DNA of 64,000 nucleotides from the NCBI GenBank assembly GCA_028622995.1, contig JAJQJQ010000009.1, forward strand, positions 1,922,001 to 1,986,000. The letters run 5' to 3'. Below the pieces are notes generated by a model. The model saw nothing but the letters and a program-made list of their open reading frames with translations, searched no databases and had not been told where the DNA came from. The stretch comes from Panagrolaimus kolymaensis (lineage: Eukaryota > Nematoda > Chromadorea > Rhabditida > Panagrolaimidae). Position numbers and translations under genes: made by a program. Of this stretch, positions 1 through 10,740 are shown in pieces (within the stretch, counting starts at the first letter, position 1; the number at the start of each line of letters is the position of its first letter).

Positions 1-3000
1 TTCTTAATCGGATGATCGTCTTCGATGTGGTTTGGCGGCGGTGGCAGCGGTGGCGCGGAGAAAAAGATGTTGCCTTTTTAGAAGAAAAAAAAGACAACAC
101 ACGTAAATTTATTTTTCCGCTTCAAAAATCAAAAATACACACAAAAATACATAAATTTTTGTTTTCTCTTTTCTTTTCTTCCTTTTTTTTCGGTAGTAGT
201 AAAGCTCCCGCTGCTTTTACTTACAAAATAAACCGCGAAATGAAAGATGCGCAATTTGAATTTTTTGTTGAATTTTATGTATCTCTCTTTTTTTGTTCCT
301 TAAAGTGGAAGGAAAAATCAAATGAACACAGTCATCATTTTTCTTTATATTTGACCGACCCAAATTCATTGACCGCAAAGAAAAAGGATTTTGTTGTTGT
401 AAAAAAATTTTTTTTGTTGGTTTTTTGTTGAATTATTTTTTTTAACAATGATGTCTTTTCACGGATATGTTTTTTTTAAACTAAAAAATCGCTTTTAAAA
501 AAGTTAAGCTTCTAAAAGGCTTCCATAATCTGTGTTTATCTTAACAAGTATGAAAAAAATTGTCTAAGCTATGAAAAATGATTCAGTTTTGAACTTTTTG
601 CTTTGTTTCGAAACTTCGTTCGAAAAGTTGTGATTATTAAAATTTTAAATTTTAAATTATTTCTGTCTATGACCTAGCTTTTAATCAAATATTATAGCCT
701 TTGAGAGCTCAAAAAAAAAATATAGAAAGCTTTAGCCTTTTTTAAAATTGTGTGCTGGAGCCACAATTTATTGTTAAATTTGTTTACTGAAATTCTTAAT
801 TATAGCAAATGTTTTTGAAGCTTTTGAAAAACCAAGTTGCTTTACGAATCAGCTTTGGAAATATAAGCAAAAGATATATGAATTTTCTCAAATTACATCC
901 AAGTTTATTTTTCAAATTATGTCTCATCTTTAATTTCTATTTTTAATCACTGTTTATAATTTATCTAAAAATAAAACATACATAATTTCAAAAAATAAAT
1001 ATCGTATTACCCCATTAATTAATGGTTATTTTCCTTTTGCCGCTGATAAAATTTCCAAAACATAAATAAATATCAAAAAAATTTTTTTTGCAATAAATAA
1101 ATAATATTTAATTTATTTCTTCTTTTTTTTATGGGTTTTTTTTTTATTTTTATTACTGTAGAGAAAATGTATGCATTTTTTTTGTTATATATATATAACA
1201 TTAATGGCTCATTATTCATCTCTATTTTTTCATTCAATTTCCAAAAAAACAAAAAGCACCTTCGTTCTTTTATGTTTTTTACAGACAAAACCAAATTGTT
1301 TTTTCTTTTTCTTTTTGTCTCAAATAAAAAAAAGACAGCGCCATTCTTTTCCTCTTTTTTGTTTGTTACTCTTGTTTTTTTTTGCCATTAGAGTCAATTC
1401 GCAACCTTGCTTTATAAAATTATATTCTCCTCCTTATCTTAATGGATTTTTTTGCTTCTTCTTCCTTTTCTTAGACTTACTTCCAACTTGTTTTTTTTAT
1501 TTTATTTTAACCCCAAAAAATGGGTAATTGAAATAAGCTTTAAACCTTAACCAAGAAAAGAAGAAGCTTTTCACCCTTTCTATTGCTTGTTTTTTACTTT
1601 TAAAGAAAAAAAAAATAGTGACTAAGCTGAATACTTTTTTAAAAATTTTTGAAAAGTAAAATAAGAAAATTAAGTTTACATACTTTTATCCTTTAGTTAT
1701 TCATATATATTTTTATTTTTTTATACTTGTCTTTACAAGCCCAAAAAAAGGAGACTACTACCTTAAAACAAGAAAGTTAGTAAAGCCGATGATGTTTTCA
1801 TTGATGTCTGTGTTTGTTGTCGTTGTTCGGCTCGATGTGAATAAATATAAAATCCTTTCTTTCTTTTTTGCGATGACCACTGACCGACGACTGGTTGATG
1901 GTTTAGTTGCTTGCCGCTTGCTTACCCATTTTTGGTACGTACCTAAACTAAAAAAAAGGAAAATAAATGCGCGGGAAGCAGCAGCTCGTGGCCACGATTG
2001 ACTAACTAAGAAAGACTAACTTGCGAAACGAGAGATTGAAATAAGCAAGAAAGAAGGACAAAAATAAAGAAAATGAAGACGAATAATAAAAGCAAGCACA
2101 TCTTCTTCTTTTTGCGTAGAAAAAAAAAGATAGCGGTCAAACGTAAAAAGTTAAAAAGGATAAATCAAATATAAAAATATAAATGTGAGGTATTTCGATC
2201 GCTAGCTGTTGCTGCTTTAACCGAGCATCAAAAAAATGTTGATGAAGACGGTTATGCGAATAATTCGAACTCGAATTTTTTTTATTATTTTTCTCATTGT
2301 TGCGCATCATCCCTTTCTTTTTTTCCCTTTAATATAATCTCTTTTGTCTTCTTTTTTAATTTTTTAAGGGTTTTTTCGTTTTTGCGTTGGTGTAGTAGTA
2401 CTTTTCATTTGATTAAAATATAAAATATGTAACACGTCAATAATTTTTACAAAAGTAAAACAAAACAAAATTAAAGGGAAGAAAAATAATTTTATATTAA
2501 TAATTTTAAGACTTTTCTATTTTTGTTTGATGTTTGATTAGTTATGTATTTCTCCACCTTCCTTCTACCCTTCTTCGAGCTGATTAAAATTTATCCTTTT
2601 TTTTATTTTGAATTATTATTATTTGTACTTTTTTTCTTTTACCCCAAATCCATGTGTTTTTCTGCTGTTTGACACAAAAATAAACTGGCTAACAAGCAAG
2701 TAAAAAGGTAAAACAACAGAAGGCTACTCCCTACTACCTACCTTCCATCGCGGTCTTGCTTGACCACCACCACTGACACCATGTTGTTGTACATACATTA
2801 TTTTTTTTTCAGTTTGTTTTGTAACAAGATTCTTTCATTCTTTTTTACTTTTTTTTTGATGCAGCTTACATAATTTTTTTTTTCGGATGCTTTCTGGGTT
2901 CCCAATTTTAGTTGCAGCGGACTTTTTCATGCTTTTAGAAATATAAATTTTTTTTACTTTTGACCAACCAGTGCTTTATTTTTTAGTTGCGCAAAAAAAT

Positions 3001-4794
3001 AAAATTTATTCATTTCTCATTTTTTTTACTTTAAAAATTTTTCAAAAAAAATATGTTAATCAATTTCATTGTTGTTGTTGCATATATTTTTTTGCTTGCT
3101 TGTCTCAAAAAAAATATTGCCTCTTTTTATTTCATTTTTTTTCTTATTTTTTAATAAACGAACATGTCTTATTTTTTTATGATATTTTTTTGACTGGTGT
3201 CTCTCAGCATGATAATAATGTCTTTTAGACATCATGTTCTTTAACTTCCTGTTCCTTCCATCATTGGTTGTTGTTGAATCATCTTTATTTTTTCATTGCC
3301 TTTTTCAAAAAAAATGAGCGCGTAAAAACATATGAAAAAAGAAAAAAAACAGCCTTCTCAGGAGGGAAGGAAGGCTGAGACGAGTCATCCTAATAATAAT
3401 CTTATTAAAAAAAAGAAAAAGAAAAAAAAAACAGTTTCTCAATTTCACATAAATTTTCTTCTTTCTTCTTTTTTTTGTTGATCAAGGCCATTTCAGTTTT
3501 AAAATGGAAAAAAAGAAAGAGAGAAAAAAAAAGAATGGGGGAAGAAAAGGCCATTTGGTAGAAAAAAAGAAAAATTTATGACAAAGTCACTTTTTTCCTT
3601 CCATTCTTCTCTTTTTTGTCCACTTTTTTAAAACCACTGCAAACATATTTTTTTTCGAGTTTATATTATTTTTAATTTACTTACTCACCACTTTTTTTTC
3701 TTTTTTGTTATCCGCATTTAGTCATCCAAAAAAGGTATAAAAAAAGTAAGTACGGATGAAGATGTAACGGCTTCTTTGTACAAAGGTTTTTTTTTCTTTC
3801 GTTTTTTTCGATGGGTTTGTAATTTTATTATTTGACGACTCGACTCATTTTCTAACCTGTTTCTCTTTTTTCTTTCTTTTATTTAGCTTTTTTGTTGTTG
3901 CCTTTTCGCGTTTGCGTGGTTTTGATTCCGTTATATATATATTTTCTTCATCACAATTTTTGGCTCCTTGAAAAATAAAAGAAGCGAAGAAAGGATTTCA
4001 TTGTTGAATAACGTCGTCCAAACCAAATTCAAAAAAAAAAAGTGGGATCGACTCTTTATAATTTTTATTTTTTTTTATTCACCTCTCTCTTCTCTTCTTT
4101 TTTTTCGTTTTGAATTTTCTTGTTAGTTATTGCAGCGGCTTCAAAAAAAAAATAGGAGAGAAGAAGAAATGGATAAAAAATATCCTTTTTTTATTTTTAT
4201 TTTGCGAGTTAGTCTCTCTCCCTCTCTCACTCTCTATCGCATCAACAAAAACCAAACGACGATGTCCATTTTATTTTCTTCTTTTTTTCTTCAAAAAAAA
4301 AATCAACTAAAAAAAACACTCGAAATTTGCTAATTATGGACGTACATATACGTGCATTAAAAATTATTGATTGCTTTAAAAAATAACGATAATGAAGGAC
4401 TAGAAACGACTTTCGTGTGACCGAATCTTTTTTTTATTAAACACTGCGTTTGGATTTTGAAATTCTATGGACGAAAAAAAAATTAACCTTTAAAGTTTCA
4501 ATAAATTTTATTTACATTTTTTAAATCTATTTTCGTTTTTTTTTTGTTTTGCGGCTTTTGTTTTTTTGGTCAAAATTTTTATTTTTTCCATTGAAGACAT
4601 ATTTTCGCCTTGAGACCTTTAATTTTATTTTTTGCGAAATTTGACCCTTTTACATATTTTTTTAAATATTTATTTTTGTTCTAATTCTTGTCTATTTTAT
4701 AGAGAAAAATACAAAAAATATTTATTAATATATTTTATTTTTTGTTCGATGGTGACTTAACTTAGCTCTCCTCCGACTTTATTTTATTAATCAA
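1..4794. other. AT-rich intergenic region, no supported gene
   Basis: About 4.8 kb of low-complexity DNA made of long T and A runs, TTG/CAA triplet runs and short GC islands. The open frames here are short, rich in Phe/Lys/Leu from homopolymers, and lack splice-linked continuation or recognisable domains. The stretch may hold promoter, 5' UTR or an upstream intron of the prominin gene at 4795, but no specific element can be shown. A short hairpin-like motif (CAGCCTTC ... GAAGGCTG) lies near 3350-3375. Confidence 0.6.
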
Positions 4795-7700
4795 ATGAGC
4801 CTCGAAAAAATAATTAAAATGTTACGAGTTCATTCAATATTTTTATTAATATATTTTTTTATTCCCGCCGTGATATCAGTTAAATTTGAACCATTTATTG
4901 CAACAGAAAATTATAAATGTGGTGTATTTTTACATGAATCAGTTAATGATGAAGCAATGAAATTATATTATGGGTGGATAAATTCATTTATTAAATTACT
5001 TTCTAAACCTTTTCCTCATCAAGGTATGAACATTCATTTTTTATGGTAAAAATAAAAATTATTTATCGTGTGCTTTTTTTTAGATCTCCTTAGTCAACAA
5101 GCTCTCAGCGGTGATCAACAAGCTTGGATTGATTCTTTTATGCATAAATATCCATTGGTAGGTCACTCAATCACTTATTTATTTATGAATTATTTCTCCC
5201 TCCATTTTTTAATGCAAAATTCTTTTTTTAAACTACTTTTTTCTTTTTCTTTTTTATGACTATGGCTGACCTTGCTTTTATTTTTTTTACGGGGAAGGAT
5301 CATAAAAAAATAGAATTTGCTCTCAGCATGACGACGGCTTTCATTTTTTTATTTTAAATCACCTTTATGACCTCTTTTTTTAAAAATAAAAAAAGCTTTC
5401 TTAAGTAAAAAAGGGATAAAAAGTTTATAACAATGAATTTGAATTTTAGTTTTGAAATTAAAAAACAATACAAATAAAAAGTTGCATTTAAAGCTAAAAA
5501 CCATTTATATTTTGTAAAAAAAAACGGAAAAAATTAACATAATTTTTGTTCCAAAACGAAAAAACATTGCCTCGGTTCTCAAAACGAAAAAAAGCACTAA
5601 ATTCTGATAATTATGGCTTTTATTAATTAATTTTTTTAGTGGCTCCAACACGAACAATGGTGGATTGTATTAGCTTTAACTTGCATAATAGTTAGCACAT
5701 TTTTTACTATTATATATGTTTTATATCGATGTTGTTTGAGATGTTGTCGACGAGGTCGAAAGGCTCGAACAACGGATAAAGAATATGATTCATGCAAACG
5801 CGCAACATTCAATTTATTTATAAGTTTTTTGATAATCGTCAATGTGTAAGTTTTTTTTATCTAAAAATGAAGTAGCTAAAATATAAATATTATATTTTTA
5901 GATTTTGTGCTGTTTCATTATTTATTAGCACTCAATATAATGAAATTGGAATAGAACAATTACCCACAAGAATAAATAATTGCATCGATGATTTAAATGT
6001 TTATAAAAGAGACACAGATTTGGTAAGTATTTTTTCCTTTTTGAAGCAAAAAAAATTATTGGCTTACATAAACTTTCGAATTGCAATAAAAAAATAGTCA
6101 AAAACTCATAATTTTTGTGTTTTCCACTCGAGATTCCATGTAACAGTTATTTGGCCATAATTAGTTGATTTGATGACTAATTTTTTCCTTTTTTTTTCAG
6201 CGAATTCGAAAACTCTTAATTGAAGATGTTCAACAACTCAATGAATCATTATCCACTCAAATAAAGGACGCTGGTTCATCGGTGGTTAAAAAAATTAAAG
6301 CCAGTTCAGGTGCATCGATCATTGATACCATTTTGCATAAATATACTAGTAAGTCCTGGTTTATAAAAACCCATGATTAATATTGTTTGCTTTTTTTAGA
6401 AGCGAAATTGGCTCACACAAAACTTGAAAAAATTCGAAAAGAAATCACTAAAGCCAAAGACCAAATTTCTCGGTATCCTGCAGAATTAACTCGACTCAAA
6501 AACAGTGTAGTTCCTGATTTGGAAAGTTGCATAGAAAATAATATTGATCCAAAGCGGGCTTTATGCATGAAAACCATTGAACTGTTTAATGCTATCGAAG
6601 CATACCCGCTGGATTTGGATTTTGTAAGCAAACTTTTATTTAAACCAAAAAATAGAGAAATGAAAAATTAATTTTAGGAACTAATAACCCGGGAAAACGA
6701 AGATGCCCTAGACACAATAATGAAAATGGATATAATCAATATTTTCGAATTTGCCGAACAAGCCTTCCATCGTCTTGAAAGTGATATCCTTCAAAAAATT
6801 GAAAATAAAGCAGCCATTTCTTTGGATGCCATAAAACAAATCGGCGATAAACTTTTCAGTATCGCTGCAGATATTTCAACTCAAATTCGTCAAGTTAATT
6901 TCGAAGTTCTTTATACACCCATGAGTCGATTGAGTGATACAAAAAGTATATATCAAAAATATGCAAAATATTCTTGGTATGCTTCATTAATCATCGCAAC
7001 ATTATTTGCATTTATTGCTTTAACATTTTTATTTGGTTTATTTTATGGTTGTTGTGGCCGACGACCTACTTATTACCACGATGATTGTTGCGTTCGAAGC
7101 ACAGGAAGTCGATTCTTTTATTGTGGAATTTGGATGTCGTTGAGTTTATTTGCAATTCTTTCAATTATTACTGCGGGTTTAATGATTATTGGAGCAAATA
7201 TTAGTAATAATGTTTGTCATCCTTTGGAAGATCCACTATCAAGGCCAGATATACTTTCGGTAAGTAGATTTTTAATAGGCAAAATAAAACAAATTTTATT
7301 TTGCCTCAAAAAATTTTCATGAAATTTTAATATTTCTGATATATTCGCTTCAAGAGTCAAAAACATGGGTTTTTCGATGAGTAATTTTTCCTTTTTTACT
7401 GTGCATTAAAAAATACGTTTAGTTACCGAGATGAAATTTTTTTTGCTAACTAAAGCCAAAAAATATATTTCCATTGTTGAGTACCTTTTTTCAAACGGGA
7501 GGCAAAAAATAGCTTAAAACCAGATTTATAAAATTTTAAATTTCCAAAATATATTCTAATTTTTTCCAAATAAAACCTTTGAAATTTTACTTGGAATTAA
7601 AAGAAAAATTTTTTTATTTTAGCTCTCTGAAAGAATGTTTGATCTTTATGGAAAAAGCAGCAGCTCAACACGACGAAGCAACGATTTTGATTTATTTAAT

Positions 7701-8807
7701 GATAATCGAACATTAACCGATATTATTCGGGGGTGTAATCGAAATGACACATTTTATCAAATGTTTGGATTGGATTCAAAATATAAACTTAATAAACTCA
7801 AAGAAGTTTATCGGGAACAATTTAATGCGGCGGTGGAAGAATTGAGAGATTTAATAAAATTAATTACACCCGTGAATCAAAAATTCCAACTTGATATCGA
7901 TTTTAAATCTTTGGCCAATAGTCCTTCAGTGAATGTAAGTAAAATAGATCCAAGAATTTTGCAACATTTGCAACATCAAATAAATGCAATCGATTTGGCA
8001 CCAAAATTAAATGGATTTAATGAAATCACAAAAAATGTGGCGCAATTGCCTCAAGAAGTCACACAAGCCATGGATAATTTAAATGAATTTCAACTTCAAA
8101 CAACCCAACCTTTAAGTCATTCATTGGATGAAATAATGCAAGATTTAATTCAACTTAATGATCATTTTGATTTTGGATCATTTTCTCCAGCTGAAGCAGT
8201 TCCCGGCTTACAGCACGCTCGAGCTTTGCTTGAAGTGGATTTTAAAGGCCAAATGGAAGTTGCCGCAGCTGAAGTGGTCAAAGGTTTAGCTAATGAACTC
8301 GATGACTACATTCATCATGTCGAAACAAGCGTTGCCAATGATGTAACAAGTTGTGCCCCAGTAAAAGAAATCCTTCGAAATTCTCGAGCGGCTTTATGTT
8401 CACATACTATATATCCTTTAAATGGAGTATGGATGTCAATGTTAATCAGCCTTTTATTAATGATTCCTGTAATCATGATGAGTACCTCATTGATAAAACT
8501 TTATAATCAAATGCATGAATTTCCTAAATAGTAAGTAATTTTTTTTCGCTCAAAGACCACCTCGGTTATTAATTTTCTAATTAATTAATTTTTTTAGTAC
8601 CATTCATGAACCCACGGATAATTTATGCAGTTTAGCTACAGATACATATGGTACAGCAAGAATAAATAATAAACAATCGTAAGTTTTATAAACAAATTTT
8701 TAGGGAAAAAATTGTAAATTTATTGCTTTTTTAGGCCATACTCAATGACATACGGTTATCAGGAACCATATCCGCCTCCATATTTAGGAGTTCGTCAAAG
8801 AATATAA
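4795..8807 (+). CDS. Prominin family five-transmembrane protein
   Basis: Ten exons: 4795-5023, 5084-5157, 5640-5845, 5902-6022, 6201-6348, 6400-6623, 6678-7259, 7623-8530, 8598-8678, 8735-8807. They sum to 881 aa, a normal prominin length. Seen: an N-terminal signal peptide; TM1 at about residues 110-130 followed by a Cys-rich RCCLRCCRRG stretch; TM2 near 158-180; a long loop with coiled-coil character; TM3 near 435-458 followed by a second Cys-rich piece (GCCGRR); TM4 near 484-508; a second large extracellular loop; TM5 near 796-818; and a short cytoplasmic tail ending in Pro/Tyr-rich sequence. This order (5 TM, two large loops, Cys-rich first intracellular loop) is the prominin/CD133 plan. 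Members sit in plasma-membrane protrusions and bind cholesterol. A second in-frame ATG at 4819 is also possible. The last exon is partly duplicated at about 14069-14105. Confidence 0.85.
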
Positions 8808-10740
8808 AATTTACATACTTATAATTTAAAAAAAATTTGTTTTAATGTTTTTTAAAAAGCTTTTATGAAATAAAAATATTATGAAAAATAGATAAAAATC
8901 GTTGCATAACTTTCAAAGAAAAATAAACAAATTATATTGAATAAAATAATTAAAAAAAGAGAAGATGAAAGTTTAAGAATATTTTTTTAGAAGATAAAGA
9001 AAAATAAGTTTTAGAAATTTTTTTCTTTGCCAAAAATCAAAGCAATCAGGCTTTTTTTGAAAAATTTTATGGATAATATGAAGCCATTAGTTATTTCTAT
9101 GATCAAGTATTTTTGTAGATTTTTTCGGCAAGTATCGTATATTTTTTTTCTTTCGATTCAGAAACATTAATTGTTGGATGAGGAAGCTTACTCTTTCGTT
9201 GATAAAATAAAAGTTTTTGTTTTTAAACGTTTGATTCGAAAAATGCAAATTTATGTTTTTATTTGATGGACTTTCCTGAATTTCAATATTTTCAGATTGT
9301 TGTTTGTTGCTCATGACAGAATTTATATTTCGGGAGTTTGTGAATCCTTGGTGTCTTTTTTTAAATCTTTCAGTGGTCTAAAATATAATAATTTTTTGCT
9401 AAATATTTTGAAGTTTGGAGTATTCTATTTTATTCAAATGATGTTTTTCATTTTTGTTTGTTTCTTTCCTAAACCTTTGTCAGAGCCGACAAGGCTTTCA
9501 CTCTCTTTCTGATCTTTTGTCTTTTCTTATTTTGGTTTGTAAAAGGACGCTTTCTCAAACTTTCCATTTTTATTTTTATTTTTCTTAAAACTAATGACTA
9601 AAGATATCCGTTTTTGGCGCTCGCCTTTAACGAGCTTTCTTTGTTTATTAAAAAGTTGTTGATTTTGAGAAAGCAAAGAAAATGAATGTTTTCGAAACCG
9701 GCGTTATTCGCACCTGACAACATCTTTTTCACCAAATTCATATTTGGATATTTGGATGATTCAGCTAAACAACTAAAGTTCGTGGCTCCTCCCCAAACTC
9801 TCAATTTGGATGCACACTCTATTTGGCGACTGGTTGCAGTCAACTACCGTTTTTCGCGCGATATACATAAGCTCATGTGGTTTATCGCAATTTGATCAGT
9901 TTTGACATCAGTGTATGTACACCATAAAAAACCCATATTCGTTTGAATAAAAATTGATAAAAAAAATTATTTCACTTCATAATAAAATTTAGCCAAATTT
10001 TTGAATTTAGTTCATTTTTTCAAGTACGATAGAGGAAGATTTGCATATCTGCTTACTTCTTGAGAAAAAACTTAATGCTAATAATTTTTTTTCGTGAATT
10101 TGAACCGATTTATAACAAAAAATATAAAATAAAAAAAACTTTATCCCGATCGTCTTGAATATCATTAAATTTTCTCGAACAGTCTTTCTTAAGCTGATCG
10201 AACTTCAGCTAAAAGAGTACACATTCGTTTACATACTCCTCGGGAATACTGTATTTCATTTTTAATTTTTTCATAAAAAATGTTTTTCCTTTTTGAAGAT
10301 ATTCTTTTGTCTAAACCGCTTCATCCGTTTTATTTTCTTTCTTTTTTTGCGGCTGTGAAAAGGCCACGTTTCCAAGCTTTATATTTTCTAATTTCACCAC
10401 TAAAGATATCAACATTTTGGCGCAAGTCATTTGCATACTTCTTTGTATCGCTTTTACTCTCCAAAAGAACCAACAACTTTCTTTCATAATCAGCGTTTCG
10501 TATCACCTGGCACTTCCAAAAACTAGTGCATCGTTTGCGCTTTTCCAAAATAAGTCGTTGTTGTTTATTTTTCGATATCTTACCCAAAACTCTCTATATA
10601 TTTTTTCTCCAAAATTTAGTAAATTTATTTTTCTAACTTTTCTTTGGTTTTTATTTTATTTAAAACCTTTGTAAATCGCTCGTAGCTAATTCATTATTTT
10701 TTTGATGCAGACAATAATTTTGTGTTCTTCGTTTTAGAAA
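8808..10740. other. Intergenic region with part of a tandem-duplicated unit
   Basis: No ATG-started gene is supported. The 3' part, from about 9200 on, can be matched in pieces to 14150-15012 upstream of the second TPR-SET gene. The best match is 9735-9845 against about 14372-14482. The matching segments share open frames in more than one phase, but the minus-strand frames begin at TTG rather than ATG. A second, diverged relative of the shared block is visible on the minus strand around 10400-10590. I read the region as spacer plus decayed repeat or gene remnants. Just before 10741 it carries TTTTGATGCAG and GTTTTAG acceptor-like signals. Confidence 0.5.
9735..9845. repeat. Near-identical intergenic block, copy 1
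   Basis: About 110 bases are identical or nearly so to a block near 14372-14482, while flanking spacer has diverged with indels. On the plus strand both copies read an uninterrupted frame containing FVAPPQTLNLDAHSIW; on the minus strand both are also open. The protein is not recognised. A weak relative (CCAAACTCT ... TTTG ... CCAAATGGC) occurs near 41370-41405, so this may be a dispersed repeat family. Confidence 0.5.

Noticed and set aside
12..431. 139-aa open frame at the left edge
   Set aside because: The translation is dominated by Lys/Phe from homopolymers, with no domain and no splice-linked continuation; treated as a chance frame.
3345..3380. Hairpin CAGCCTTC...GAAGGCTG as a possible regulatory RNA
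   Set aside because: The stem is short, the loop is purine-rich, and there is no second copy or context to support a function.
10330..10587. Minus-strand 85-aa basic frame that looked like a small protein
   Set aside because: Its first codon is TTG, no ATG is available upstream in frame, and its relatives at 9598 and 14239 are truncated or differ. Kept only as a possible repeat remnant in the findings.
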